A stretch of DNA of 64,000 bases, from positions 141,468 to 205,467 of the forward strand of contig JAJOJF010000037.1 in the NCBI GenBank assembly GCA_021208885.1, written 5' to 3'. Position 1 is the first letter of the stretch. Each line of letters starts with the position of its first letter. Origin of the DNA: Burkholderiaceae bacterium (lineage in GTDB: Bacteria > Pseudomonadota > Gammaproteobacteria > Burkholderiales > Burkholderiaceae_B). Shown here in pieces: positions 1-9,799 of the stretch. Under the pieces are notes generated by a model that was not told where the DNA came from, did not search any database, and worked only from the letters and a program-made list of their open reading frames with translations. The translations under genes and the position numbers were made by a program.

Positions 1-420
1 CGCCGATGGCTAGTTCCTGCTTGTCTACCTTTAGGCCAACTCTCGCCAAATCAGCTGAACGACGTGGCAGTTTGAGTCCTAAAGAGGTTTGGGCAGAATA
101 ATAAACAAGCCCGCTGCAATCAAACCCCTCATCTGGTGCGTCGCCACCATAGCGGTAATTAATGCCGAGGTGCGTAAGCGCCTGGCGGGTTAGGGGATGC
201 TGTGCGGCCGCTATCGCCGTTACAGGGTCGAGTGCATCTATGTCAATTTTTGCATTGCGACTGCCCTGGGGTCAAGCCAGGCACTATTGTTGTTGCTTGG
301 CGAGGTGGCACAACCCGTCAGTAAGATCAAGGCGCCTGTCAGAGCGATCGTCTTTGCACGGTGCTTGCCGGCACGGATGATCGACTTGGAGTATTGAGCT
401 TTGTCAGAGTTTTTAGCCAT
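1..420 (-). CDS. NlpC/P60-family lipoprotein (partial, apparent frameshift)
   Basis: The gene reads leftward off the window edge. The N-terminal part has a signal peptide ending in a lipobox (ILLTGC, Cys about residue 37 if the start is the ATG at 420), so it should be an outer- or inner-membrane lipoprotein. That frame stops at 238-240. In the next frame the sequence continues as INYRYGG followed by GFDCSGLVYYSA, the catalytic-cysteine motif of NlpC/P60 peptidoglycan endopeptidases. The two frames join across a run of five T at 247-251 (A on the coding strand); one extra base there restores a single reading frame. It is therefore either a genuine pseudogene, a sequence error or, less likely, programmed slippage. 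An upstream in-frame start at 528 is possible but less likely, since the signal peptide begins later. Confidence 0.75.
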
Positions 421-581
421 AAATTGGTTTGCGGACAACGCGAATCCACTAATCTTTTTTCTAAGTGCTTGATTGTACAGTGCTTCGCAAATGATGGCGT
501 GTGCTTTCTGCCTTTGCGCAAGGCTCACGCAAGATTAGTGGGGCAATATAGTCACAAAACCACAACATATGGAGACTTTCG

Positions 582-2468
582 ATGGCAAACCTCGAATCCG
601 TCCACAAGCGCTCGATTGAGCATCGTGATGAGTTCTGGCAGGAGCAGGCGCAACGGGTTTATTGGCAAACGCCATTTGAGAAAGTGCTCGATTTTTCCGA
701 ACCGCCCTTTGCGCGGTGGTTTGTTGGCGGTAAGACAAATCTTTGCTACAACGCCGTTGACCGTTGGCTTCAGACGGCTTCTGATGAGCCTGCACTCATC
801 TGGGTGTCCACCGAAGTCGATGAGCGGGTCACTTACACCCGCCGTGATCTTTACGAAGAGGTCAATGCCACGGCAGCGATTCTCAAGGCGCAAGGCGTGG
901 GCCCGGGTGACCGAGTGCTAATTTACATGCCGATGATTCCCTCGGCCGTATTTGCCATGTTGGCTTGCGCGCGTTTGGGGGCGATTCATTCAGTGGTGTT
1001 TGGTGGCTTTGCGTCAGTCAACCTCGCTAGCCGGATCGATGATGCCAAGCCAAAGGTGGTCTTTAGCGCCGATGCAGGTTCTCGAGCGGGCAAGGTAACT
1101 CCATATAAGCCTCTACTGGACAAGGCCATAGAGCTTTGTGAGCATCCACCACAGTCGGTGATTATTCACAATCGTGGTCTGCACGCATTCGAACCAGTGG
1201 CTGGGCGTGATGTCGATTATCAAGCGCTTCGCAGCCAGTATTGGGGGCAAGAAGTGCCCGTGCAGTGGCTGGAGTCCTCAGAGCCAAGTTATGTGCTTTA
1301 CACCTCAGGCACGACTGGTAAACCCAAGGGCGTACAACGTGACACAGGTGGCTATGCGGTGGCACTAGCGAGCTCGATGGATTACATCTTCGGGGGCAAG
1401 GCGGGCGAGACGTTTTTGTGCACCAGCGATATCGGTTGGGTTGTTGGGCATTCCTACATTGTTTATGGGCCATTGATTTCCGGCATGGCTACGATCCTTT
1501 ACGAAGGCACGCCCGTGCGTCCCGATGGCGGCATTTTGTGGAAGTTAGTGCAGGACTACAAGGTGACCGTCATGTTTTCGGCACCTACCGCTATTCGGGT
1601 GCTCAAAAAGCAAGATCCAGCGCTGTTAAAGAAATATGACCTTTCTAGCTTGCGGGCACTTTACATGGCGGGAGAGCCATTGGATGAGCCAACCGCGGTC
1701 TGGATTTCCGAAGGTCTTGGCAAGCCGATCATCGACAACTACTGGCAGACCGAAACAGGTTGGCCAATCCTGGCAGCACAACCCGGTATTGAGCAAAGGC
1801 CAACCAAGTTTGGCAGTCCTTCATTTCCGGTCTACGGGTTCGATGTGCGCGTGGTTGATGAGCAAACCGGACAGGATCTCGGCGCTAATCAAAAAGGCGT
1901 CGTGGCGATCGTGCCACCCTTGCCGCCAGGTGCCATGAGCACGGTATGGGGCGACGACGCCCGGTTTGTAGGTACTTACTTCTCATCAGTGCCAGGACGT
2001 CAGGTTTACTCAACGTTTGATTGGGGCTTGGTTGATGAGGATGGCTATTGGTTTATTCTGGGGCGAACCGACGATGTCATTAACGTGGCTGGGCACAGAC
2101 TTGGCACCCGTGAAATCGAGGAGTCGGTCAATTCGCATGCTGCGGTTGCCGAATCAGCAGTCGTGGGCGTAGCCGATTCGCTCAAAGGGCAAGTCGCGGT
2201 GGGGTTCGCTGTGCTCAAGCAGCCTGAACTATATGAGACGGACGAGTCCAAGCGAGCGTTAGAAGCTGAAATCATGAAGGTGGTTGACGGTCAGCTTGGG
2301 GCGGTAGCCAGACCTTCCAGAGTTATGTTCGTTCACGCGTTACCGAAGACACGATCCGGTAAAGTGTTGCGACGGGCGATTGTGGCAGTATGTGAGGGAC
2401 GCGATCCGGGTGATCTGACCACAATTGAAGATCCGTCAACTTTGCAACAATTGAAGGAAACATTATGA
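582..2468 (+). CDS. prpE: Propionate--CoA ligase
   Basis: This cytoplasmic adenylate-forming enzyme activates propionate, and often acetate, to the acyl-CoA with ATP. The 628 residues match the family's usual length. The N-terminus has the PrpE/Acs signature (FWQEQAQRVYWQTPF, then PPFARWF and TNLCYNAVDRWL). The ATP-binding loop YTSGTTGKPKG lies at residues 240-250, and the acetylatable catalytic lysine is in PKTRSGKVLRR (K594). The stretch GVQRDTGGYAVAL after the P-loop is typical of PrpE rather than Acs. The ATG is preceded by a GGAG at a suitable distance. The stop overlaps the next gene by 4 bases, so the two are translationally coupled. A true acs follows at 2929, which supports a propionate role here, but substrate preference cannot be read from sequence alone. 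Confidence 0.9.
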   Translation: MANLESVHKRSIEHRDEFWQEQAQRVYWQTPFEKVLDFSEPPFARWFVGGKTNLCYNAVDRWLQTASDEPALIWVSTEVDERVTYTRRDLYEEVNATAAILKAQGVGPGDRVLIYMPMIPSAVFAMLACARLGAIHSVVFGGFASVNLASRIDDAKPKVVFSADAGSRAGKVTPYKPLLDKAIELCEHPPQSVIIHNRGLHAFEPVAGRDVDYQALRSQYWGQEVPVQWLESSEPSYVLYTSGTTGKPKGVQRDTGGYAVALASSMDYIFGGKAGETFLCTSDIGWVVGHSYIVYGPLISGMATILYEGTPVRPDGGILWKLVQDYKVTVMFSAPTAIRVLKKQDPALLKKYDLSSLRALYMAGEPLDEPTAVWISEGLGKPIIDNYWQTETGWPILAAQPGIEQRPTKFGSPSFPVYGFDVRVVDEQTGQDLGANQKGVVAIVPPLPPGAMSTVWGDDARFVGTYFSSVPGRQVYSTFDWGLVDEDGYWFILGRTDDVINVAGHRLGTREIEESVNSHAAVAESAVVGVADSLKGQVAVGFAVLKQPELYETDESKRALEAEIMKVVDGQLGAVARPSRVMFVHALPKTRSGKVLRRAIVAVCEGRDPGDLTTIEDPSTLQQLKETL

Positions 2469-2875
2469 AATCCAAGGCAGTACTACAAGAATCTGACGTA
2501 AGCAAAATTCTGGCAGCAGCCAAGGCATATGCACAGGGCAAGGGCTGGGCGGTGACCATTTCTGTCGTTGACGATGGCGGTCATTTGCTCGGATTGACCC
2601 GGCTTGATGGCGCGGCACCGGTTTCGGCCCACATCTCGCCGGCCAAAGCCCATACGGCAGCACTCGGCCAACGAGCAACCAAAGTATACGAGGATGTCAT
2701 CAACAACGGCCGTACCGCCTTTTTAACGGCCCCCTTCATCGAAGGCATGCTTGAAGGGGGCGTGCCGGTGATCGTTGAAGGACAGGTTATCGGTGCGGTT
2801 GGCGTGTCTGGCGTGCAGTCAAACCAGGACGTGGAAATTGCTGAGGCTGGCATCGCCGCACTGGGTCTGAAGTAA
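2465..2875 (+). CDS. GlcG/HbpS-family heme-binding-like protein
   Basis: The 136-residue protein has the fold signature of the GlcG/HbpS (DUF336) family: an N-terminal helix with AAAKAYAQGKGW, the strand SVVDDGGHLLGLTRLDGA, and the C-terminal GGVPVIVEGQVIGAVGVSG. Members include a heme-binding sensor partner and GlcG of the glycolate operon; most have no assigned reaction. No signal peptide is visible, so it should be cytoplasmic. Its ATG overlaps the prpE stop (ATGA) and acs begins 53 bases downstream. It therefore sits inside an acyl-CoA synthetase operon, but its job there is unknown. Confidence 0.8.
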   Translation: MKSKAVLQESDVSKILAAAKAYAQGKGWAVTISVVDDGGHLLGLTRLDGAAPVSAHISPAKAHTAALGQRATKVYEDVINNGRTAFLTAPFIEGMLEGGVPVIVEGQVIGAVGVSGVQSNQDVEIAEAGIAALGLK

Positions 2876-2928
2876 TAGCAGTATCAAGATCGTCATAACG
2901 AAGTACTGGGGCAAGGAGACTCTCAATC

Positions 2929-4907
2929 ATGTCCAATTCAATTCAGTCTGTGCTGGTCGAAACACGTGTGTTCCCGCCGCCCGAGACATTCGTCAAACAA
3001 GCGAATATCTCCGGGCAAGCTCAATATCAGGCGCTATTAGACGAGTCTGATCGAGATCCCGAAGGTTTTTGGGGGCGTCTGGCAAAAGAAAACTTGCATT
3101 GGATCAAGCCTTTTACCAGCGTGCTTGATGAGTCTGATGCCCCGTTTTACAAGTGGTTTGGCGATGGCGAGCTAAACGTCTCGGCCAACTGCCTGGAAGC
3201 CAATATTGAGCGTGGCTTGGGTGACAAAGTTGCGCTAATTTTTGAGGCGGACGGCGGCGAAGTCACCAAGATCACCTACCATGAGCTTTATGAGCGGGTC
3301 TGCCAAATTGCCAATGGACTGAAGTCGTTGGGCTACAAGACGGGCGATCGTGCCATCATTTATTTGCCGATGTCGATCGAGGCTGTTGCCGTTATGCAAG
3401 CCTGCGCCCGTCTGGGTGTGATCCATTCGGTGGTGTTTGGTGGTTTTTCCTCAAAAGCTTTGCACGAGCGCATCATCGATGTGGGTGCTTCGCTAGTTAT
3501 TACGGCGGATGAGCAGGTACGGGGCGGAAAACAAATACCGCTTAAGCCCGCTGTTGACGAGGCTTTCGCGATGGGTGGCTGCGACATCGTGCGCCATTGC
3601 ATTGTTTACCAACGCACCGGCGGCTCGATTGCCTGGGACGACAAGCGCGACATGTGGCTGCACGACTTGGTCAAGGGTCAACCCAAAACCTGCGAAGCAG
3701 TGCCAGTCAACGCCGAACATCCCTTGTTTATTCTCTATACCTCTGGTTCAACCGGTAAGCCCAAGGGCGTGCAGCACAGCTCTGGAGGCTACCTGTTATG
3801 GGCTAAGCTCACCATGCAGTGGACGTTTGATGCCAAACCAAATGATGTGTTTTGGTGCACAGCTGACGTGGGCTGGGTTACCGGACACACTTACATCACA
3901 TACGGTCCTTTGGCTAACGGCATGACTCAAATCGTGTTTGAGGGTGTGCCAACGTATCCGAATGCGGGCCGTTTCTGGGAAATGATTCAGCGCCACAAGG
4001 TCACGATTTTCTACACCGCCCCAACAGCCATTCGGTCCTTGATCAAGGCTTCCGAAGCCAATGAGGCCGTGCATCCCAAGTCTTTTGATCTGTCAAGCTT
4101 GCGATTGATGGGCTCGGTGGGTGAGCCCATCAATCCGGAGGCCTGGATCTGGTATCACGTAAACGTAGGTGGCGAACGTTGTCCGATCGTTGATACCTGG
4201 TGGCAAACAGAGACCGGCGGGCACATGATTACGCCGCTGCCGGGTGTCACGCCACTAAAGCCGGGTTCGTGCACCACGCGCTTGCCTGGGATCACTGCGG
4301 CTATTGTCGATGAGACCGGTGGTGATGTGGAGGCCGGCCAGGGCGGGTTCCTGGTGATCAAGCGTCCGTGGCCGTCCATGATTCGCACAATTTGGGGTGA
4401 TCCGGAACGTTTTAAGACAAGTTACTTCCCGCAAGAACTTCGTGGTTACTATTTGGCCGGTGACGGCGCGCAGTGTGATGCTGACAATTGCTTTTGGATC
4501 ATGGGCCGAATCGATGATGTGTTGAACGTCTCGGGCCATCGTCTGGGCACGATGGAAGTGGAGTCGGCGCTGGTCGCGCACGAGCTTGTGGCTGAGGCTG
4601 CGTTGTTGGACGGCCAGATGCGACCACAGGTGAGGCGGTGGTTGCCTTCGTGGTCTTAAAGCGTGCCACCCCAGAGGGTGAAGAGGCGGTGGCGATCGCC
4701 AAGCAGTTGCGTGACTGGATCTCAAAGGAGATTGGCCCGATTGCCAAGCCCAAGGAAATCCGGTTTGGTGACAATCTGCCAAAGACCCGCTCTGGCAAGA
4801 TCATGCGACGTCTATTGCGCGTGGTTGCCAAGGGTGAGCAGGTCACGCAGGATGTCTCGACCCTGGAAAACCCAGCCATTCTTGATCAGTTGACCAAGCC
4901 TGTCTAA
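2929..4907 (+). CDS. acs: Acetyl-CoA synthetase (single-base frameshift near the C-terminus)
   Basis: The protein makes acetyl-CoA from acetate, ATP and CoA. The first 559 or so residues are intact and include [11 protein letters not shown] (residues 270-280), WWQTETGG and the hinge region [15 protein letters not shown]. Around 4602 the frame shifts: the continuous frame ends at 4657-4659 after a nonsense tail, whereas the next frame reads [14 protein letters not shown] and ends normally with the catalytic-lysine motif [10 protein letters not shown] and LDQLTKPV at 4907. Adding one G in the gcgttgttgg stretch restores the expected AEAAVVGRP and gives 659 residues, the normal Acs length. So one base is missing, in the cell or in the data. 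If real, the enzyme would lose its acetylation site and be inactive. A strong ribosome binding site (AAGGAG) precedes the ATG. Confidence 0.9.
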
Positions 4908-4927
4908 CTATTTCGGTCTTCCTCGCT

Positions 4928-4968
4928 ACAAACAAACCCCGGTGCAGTGTTGGCCGGGGTTTGTTTGT
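4928..4968 (+). terminator. Hairpin terminator after acs
   Basis: A perfect 15-base-pair inverted repeat (4928-4942 against 4954-4968) with an 11-base loop starts 20 bases after the acs stop. The right arm is T-rich (tttgtttgt), so it would act as an intrinsic terminator for the prpE-acs operon. The A-rich left arm could serve the opposite strand, but no gene there needs it. Confidence 0.8.
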
Positions 4969-5014
4969 GCGATTCTGAAAGGCATACAGGTCCGCTTTGC
5001 AGTATGTTTGCAAC

Positions 5015-6205
5015 ATGAGTCCGACGACTAACGTTCAGCGTATTTGGCCCGCTTTGTTAGCGGGTATTTTTGCCACGCTAGTCGGTATCGGATTGGCAAG
5101 ATTCGCCTACACACCATTAATCCCGGTGCTTATCGAATCAGGTTGGTTTGACGCGAGCGATGCGGTCTATCTGGGCGCAGCCAATCTTCTTGGGTATTTG
5201 ATTGGGGCTTTAGCTGCCCATCGGTTGACTGAGCGCTTTGCGCCGAGGTTGATTGTAGGGCTCAGCTTGTCGATCGTGACGCTCGGATTTCTCCTGTGCT
5301 CGTGGCCGGCAGGGTTTTATTGGTTTTTTGTGTGGCGGTTTTTGTCGGGTGCGGCTGGCGCGATCTTGATGGTTGTGGTGCCCTCGATGGTGTTGTCCCG
5401 AACGGCGATTGCACACCGCTCGGTCGTGGGTACCTTGGCCTTTAGCGGTATTGGTATTGGCGTAGTTCTCTCGGCGTTTGTGGTTCCAGCGCTACTGTCG
5501 CTAGACCTGACTTTTACTTGGCTTGTGCTTGGGCTATTGAGCGGCGTCTGCGCGCTAGCTTGTGATCAAGGCATCAAGCGCATGCCCAAACCCGAGCTCA
5601 ACGCCGCGAGTGCGTTCAGTAATGGCAGTGTTACAAAGTCCATTTCAACCATTGTTGTCTTGGTTATGCTGGCATACGGACTGGATGCAGCCGGATTTAT
5701 TCCCCATACGGTCTTTTGGGTGGACTATCTTGCCCGTGAAAACGGCTTTGGCCAAGCAGCTGCATCGCTACAGTGGGGTATTTTTGGGTTGGGTGCGTTG
5801 TGTGGGCCGTTTGTGGTCAGCTTGTTCGTGGCGCGACTGGGTTGGGCAAACAGCTTGACCCTCGCATTTGCGCTCAAGACCATGGCCATTCTGCTGCCAG
5901 TACTGTCTTTGGCCTTAGTCAGCCAGGCAGTTTCTTCGTTTTTAGTGGGTGCGTTTGGGCCTGGTATGGCGGCTTTGACGTCCGGGCGTCTTGCTCAGAT
6001 CGTAGGTCCCTCAGGTCATAAACAAGCTTGGGGGCAAGCCACCGCTATCTTTGCCATCACCCAAACGGTTTCGGGCTACATGATGTCGGCGGCCTATGAT
6101 GTTCTAGACACCTACACACCCCTGTATGTAGTAGGTAGCGCTTTGTTGCTGCTAGGCACGTTGCTTGTTTATGCCAGTGCTTCGCTCCAGTCTCGAGCCA
6201 GATAG
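5015..6205 (+). CDS. YbfB/YjiJ-type MFS transporter
   Basis: This is a 12-helix major facilitator protein of the inner membrane, close to 400 residues. The first helix region (PALLAGIFATLVGIGLARFAYTPLIPVLI) with GLARFAYTPL is characteristic of the YbfB/YjiJ family, whose substrates are undefined. There is no clear Shine-Dalgarno sequence. The ATG at 5015 was chosen because it leaves a normal short N-terminus; an in-frame ATG at 4997 adds six residues. It is a single gene after the acs terminator and ends 9 bases from the convergent cupin gene. Confidence 0.8.
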   Translation: MSPTTNVQRIWPALLAGIFATLVGIGLARFAYTPLIPVLIESGWFDASDAVYLGAANLLGYLIGALAAHRLTERFAPRLIVGLSLSIVTLGFLLCSWPAGFYWFFVWRFLSGAAGAILMVVVPSMVLSRTAIAHRSVVGTLAFSGIGIGVVLSAFVVPALLSLDLTFTWLVLGLLSGVCALACDQGIKRMPKPELNAASAFSNGSVTKSISTIVVLVMLAYGLDAAGFIPHTVFWVDYLARENGFGQAAASLQWGIFGLGALCGPFVVSLFVARLGWANSLTLAFALKTMAILLPVLSLALVSQAVSSFLVGAFGPGMAALTSGRLAQIVGPSGHKQAWGQATAIFAITQTVSGYMMSAAYDVLDTYTPLYVVGSALLLLGTLLVYASASLQSRAR

Positions 6206-6214
6206 GTAAATTGG

Positions 6215-6508
6215 TCAACGCAATTCAATTTCCACAAACACCAGTGGCTTATTGCCGGCATTCACAACATTGTGATGGACACCGGCCGGTCGATTGTAGG
6301 CAACGCCACGGGTCAGTTTTGCCTGAACCGGTCCATCTGGCGTCTCAAGTAGCAGGTCGCCATCTGTGGTGGGTACCACCACGTAGTCAAACCCATGCGT
6401 GTGCCAGCCAGTCTCAGCACCGGGCTCGAAGTGCCACTGGGTCACTATGACTCGTTCATTATCGATTTGTCGTGTTGGCGTGGCTTGAGGACGTTGATTC
6501 GTGTTCAT
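6215..6508 (-). CDS. Small cupin-domain protein
   Basis: This is a 97-residue single-domain cupin. The metal-binding cupin motif 1 is visible as PGAETGWHTHGFDYVVVPTTDG, and motif 2 as PAGVHHNVVNAG, giving a likely metal-binding beta-barrel. The start at 6508 follows AAGGA at good spacing and overlaps the stop of the upstream hydrolase (ATGA), so it is coupled to it. Such small cupins are often annotated as cytoplasmic or regulatory; no specific substrate can be assigned. Confidence 0.8.
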   Translation of the reverse strand: MNTNQRPQATPTRQIDNERVIVTQWHFEPGAETGWHTHGFDYVVVPTTDGDLLLETPDGPVQAKLTRGVAYNRPAGVHHNVVNAGNKPLVFVEIELR

Positions 6509-7476
6509 GCAGATTCCTTTTTCAGGGCGCGCTTCAGAGCTGAGGCGCAAAGACTAACAGCAAGGTTGGCTTCGTCAATGACTTTTCCCATCAGGATGAA
6601 GCCGTGAACTTGCCGTGCAAAACAAACGTAATGACAGGTCGTTCCAGCGTTTGAAAGCGCGTTGGCATACGCAAGGCCTTCATCGTGCAGCGGATCAAAC
6701 CCAGCTGTGAGAACAAAGGCAGGGGGCAGCCCTGACAAGTTATCAGCCAGCAAGGGAGAGGCCAGTGCCTCGCGCCGCACGTCTAAATCTTGAAAGTAAT
6801 GGTCGTAGTAATAGGCCAGGTCGCGTTTGCCCAAAAGATAGCCTTCGCCGTTGCGATCAATTGAATCGCTTTGCATCAAGGCATCAGTGATGGGATAGAT
6901 TAATAGCTGAAACGCCAGATCAACGTTCGGATCCTCACGCGATGCCAGTGCAACAACGGCTGCAAGCTGTCCGCCAGCGCTGTCGCCGCCAACGGCTATC
7001 CGCTTGGGGTCGATCTGCAGGGTTGCCGTATTGGCGTGAACCCATCGGGTGGCCGCCAGGCAATCGAGGGCTGCTGCCGGGTAAGGATGCTCTGGGGCCA
7101 AGCGATAATCCACGGCGATCACAACACAGTTTGCCTGGTTGCAAAGCTCGCGACATAGGCCATCGTGTGTATCTAGATCGCCGATGACGAACCCGCCACC
7201 ATGAAAGTAGACAAGCGCAGGCGATGGGCCGGGGCCTGATGCTGCAGGGTAGTAAAGGCGCAGCCCGATTTCACCGGTAGGCCCGTCAATCGTGATGTTG
7301 CTGACTTTTCCAACGGATGGCGGCTGCGGTTGAAGTGTGTCGCGTCGAGCCAGATAGGCCTGTCTAGCCTGAAGGGGGCTTAATTTGTGGGTTGGCACGG
7401 AGCCGCTTTTGGCCAGAGCCTCGAGCAAGGCTCTGGTTTGCGGGTCAAGCTCGAGAGCTGTATGAGCTTGCATCAC
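6505..7476 (-). CDS. Alpha/beta hydrolase (hormone-sensitive-lipase-like esterase)
   Basis: The 323-residue protein carries the oxyanion-hole motif HGGG (VYFHGGGFVIGDLDTHD) and the nucleophile elbow GGDSAGG. Further C-terminal are FDPLHDEG for the catalytic Asp and CFARQVHGF for the His. This is the bacterial HSL/acetyl-esterase type, acting on short-chain esters in the cytoplasm. The gene overlaps its upstream neighbour (ETF dehydrogenase) and its downstream neighbour (cupin) by 4 bases each, so the three form a compact operon. The physiological ester is unknown. Confidence 0.85.
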   Translation of the reverse strand: MMQAHTALELDPQTRALLEALAKSGSVPTHKLSPLQARQAYLARRDTLQPQPPSVGKVSNITIDGPTGEIGLRLYYPAASGPGPSPALVYFHGGGFVIGDLDTHDGLCRELCNQANCVVIAVDYRLAPEHPYPAAALDCLAATRWVHANTATLQIDPKRIAVGGDSAGGQLAAVVALASREDPNVDLAFQLLIYPITDALMQSDSIDRNGEGYLLGKRDLAYYYDHYFQDLDVRREALASPLLADNLSGLPPAFVLTAGFDPLHDEGLAYANALSNAGTTCHYVCFARQVHGFILMGKVIDEANLAVSLCASALKRALKKESA

Positions 7477-9119
7477 ATGCCGGTGTAAACCGGTCCTTCG
7501 CCACCTTGAGGAGCCACCCAGACGATGTTTTGTGAGGGGTCTTTAATGTCACAGGTTTTGCAGTGAACGCAGTTCTGAGCGTTGATCTGAAGACGATCCT
7601 TGCCTGCATCATCTTTGACGTATTCATAGACACCGGCCGGGCAATAACGCTGTTCTGGACCTGCGTAAGTCGCCAGATTAAGTTTGACCGGCACACTGTC
7701 ATCCTTTAGGGTCAGATGAATCGGCTGGTTTTCTTCGTGGTTGGTGTTGGAAATGAATACCGAGCTTAATCGGTCGAACGTTATTTTGCCATCAGGCTTT
7801 GGATAGTCGATACGCAAGCACTCTGCTGCTGGCTTTAGGCACTCATGGTCGGCTTTGCTACGGTGTATCGTCCAGGGAATATTGCCACGCAAGAGCCACT
7901 GTTCGACCCCGGTCATGACGGTGCCGACCGTGCGACCTTTTTTAAACCATTGTTTGAAATTACGGGCCTTGTTAAGCTCAGTGTGTAGCCATGACTGCTC
8001 AAAGGCGGCCGGATAGGCAGCTAGCTCATCATGACTGCGATCAGCCATGATGGCCTCAAAAGCGGCCTCAGCAGCCATCATGCCTGACTTGATTGCGGCA
8101 TGGCTGCCTTTAATGCGCGAGGCGTTCAGAAACCCCGCATCACAGCCTACCAGGACGCCACCGGGGAAAGTCAGTTTGGGCAGGGACAATAGACCGCCAG
8201 CAGTAATTGCGCGCGCGCCGTATGCAATGCGCTTGCCCCCCTCAAAGGTGGGTTTGATGGCGGGGTGGGTTTTGTAGCGCTGGAATTCCTCAAAGGGTGA
8301 TAGCCATGGGTTGGCGTAGTCAAGACCGACAACCATGCCGACAGCGACCTGGTTGTTCTCCATGTGGTAGAGAAACGACCCGCCGTAGGTATCAGCATCC
8401 AACGGCCAACCCGCCGTATGAATGACCAAGCCGGGTTTGGACTTCGAGGGCTCGATTTCCCAAAGTTCCTTGATACCAATGCCGTAACTCTGAGGGTCAC
8501 GGCCTTGGTCGAGCCTGTAATGGGCAATCAGTTCTCGCCCTAGCTGCCCCCGCGCGCCCTCGGCAAACACAGTGTACTTTGCCAGAAGTGCCATGCCGGG
8601 CTGGTACTGGTCTGTGGGTTGGCCGTCACGGCCCACACCCATGTCACCCGTGGCAACGCCAATGACTTGCCCCTCTTCGCCATAAAGCACCTCGGTGGCG
8701 GCAAAACCGGGAAAAATCTCGACCTCTAGCGCCTCGGCCTGTTCGGCAAGCCAGCGCGCGACCTGGCCAAGACTGATAATGTAGTTGCCGTGGTTTTTGA
8801 AGCACTCCGGTAGCAGCCACTCTGGGGTTTGCTTGGCGCCTGTCGGTGAAAGAAAGAGAAACTTGTCTTCGGTAACGGGTGTATTCAGTGGAGCGCCGCG
8901 CTCTTTCCAGTCTGGGATCAGCTCTGTGAGCGCTTGAGGATCCATCACCGCACCCGACAAGATATGGGCACCCACTTCACTGCCTTTTTCCAGGACACAG
9001 ACTGAAATTTCCTGTCCTTTGTCCTTGGCGAGCTGTTTCAGGCGAATGCCGGTGGCCAAGCCAGCAGGTCCGCCGCCAACCACCACAACGTCGTATTCCA
9101 TTGACTCTCTATCTGACAT
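7473..9119 (-). CDS. Electron-transfer flavoprotein-ubiquinone oxidoreductase
   Basis: This inner-membrane-associated FAD/[4Fe-4S] enzyme passes electrons from ETF, reduced during fatty-acid and amino-acid oxidation, to ubiquinone. With the start at 9119 (GAGG upstream) it has 548 residues, the usual length. The FAD site VVVVGGGPAG is at residues 11-20. The middle region KGSHAAIKSGMMAAEAAF and the C-terminal ferredoxin-like cysteines (RYCPAGVYEYV, NAQNCVHCKTCDIKDP) are all present. An upstream in-frame start at 9272 would add about 51 residues of non-family sequence and is rejected. The divergent thioesterase gene starts 134 bases away. Confidence 0.95.
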   Translation of the reverse strand: MSDRESMEYDVVVVGGGPAGLATGIRLKQLAKDKGQEISVCVLEKGSEVGAHILSGAVMDPQALTELIPDWKERGAPLNTPVTEDKFLFLSPTGAKQTPEWLLPECFKNHGNYIISLGQVARWLAEQAEALEVEIFPGFAATEVLYGEEGQVIGVATGDMGVGRDGQPTDQYQPGMALLAKYTVFAEGARGQLGRELIAHYRLDQGRDPQSYGIGIKELWEIEPSKSKPGLVIHTAGWPLDADTYGGSFLYHMENNQVAVGMVVGLDYANPWLSPFEEFQRYKTHPAIKPTFEGGKRIAYGARAITAGGLLSLPKLTFPGGVLVGCDAGFLNASRIKGSHAAIKSGMMAAEAAFEAIMADRSHDELAAYPAAFEQSWLHTELNKARNFKQWFKKGRTVGTVMTGVEQWLLRGNIPWTIHRSKADHECLKPAAECLRIDYPKPDGKITFDRLSSVFISNTNHEENQPIHLTLKDDSVPVKLNLATYAGPEQRYCPAGVYEYVKDDAGKDRLQINAQNCVHCKTCDIKDPSQNIVWVAPQGGEGPVYTGM

Positions 9120-9253
9120 GAGTGTGTCCTCGTGATTACCCCTACAATGAACCGATTGTATTGCACAGCCTTGCTTTGCAGGGCAACTACCAGCCTTGTG
9201 ATTTGCCAAAGAAAGCCTTTGGCACAAAGGCCGGTCCATATGCAGGAGAGCAA

Positions 9254-9694
9254 ATGTCTGATCAACGTCCATTAGCCACTGGTGATGTGTTTGAGATTGA
9301 CCTGCCCATGCGATGGGCAGACGCTGATATGTTGCGTCACATGAACAATGCGGTGTACTTCCGTTTCATGGAGGAGGCTCGAGTTCAGATGCTTGCCGCT
9401 GCTGGCTTGCAGGCAGCTGGCGATGTCGGCGCCGTGGTCGTGCACTGCTCGTGTGATTTCATGCGTGCCATCACCTACCCCGCTACTGTGCGCGTGCGGT
9501 TGATCGTCGAGAAGATAGGGCGCTCGAGCCTAACCCAAATTAATGAGTTGTTTGTTCTCGAGGATCTCGCAGCTGGGCCCTATGCTCGTGGCAAGACGGT
9601 GCTTGTTTGCACAGATAACCTTAATAATTGCGCAATCCCATGGGCTAACGAGGCATTATCTTCTCTTGGGGCAGTTTGCTCGTCTGGCACCTAG
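9254..9694 (+). CDS. Hot-dog-fold acyl-CoA thioesterase (4HBT family)
   Basis: The protein has 146 residues from the ATG at 9254, which has a clear AGGAG eight bases upstream. The motif MRWADADMLRHMNNAVYFRFMEEAR is the 4-hydroxybenzoyl-CoA thioesterase/YbgC-type active site, with the catalytic Asp in WADAD and HMNN. It should hydrolyse acyl-CoA thioesters in the cytoplasm. It is divergent from the ETF dehydrogenase and upstream of scoAB, a setting consistent with acyl-CoA turnover, but its chain-length preference is unknown. Confidence 0.85.
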   Translation: MSDQRPLATGDVFEIDLPMRWADADMLRHMNNAVYFRFMEEARVQMLAAAGLQAAGDVGAVVVHCSCDFMRAITYPATVRVRLIVEKIGRSSLTQINELFVLEDLAAGPYARGKTVLVCTDNLNNCAIPWANEALSSLGAVCSSGT

Positions 9695-9799
9695 GCTGGC
9701 GGGGTACGGGTGCTTGGCAGCTTGATCGCAAGTTAAACTCAATCTAGCGTGATTAATCGTTACCACAACATTCCCCAGACTGGGCAAGGAGTCAATTGA

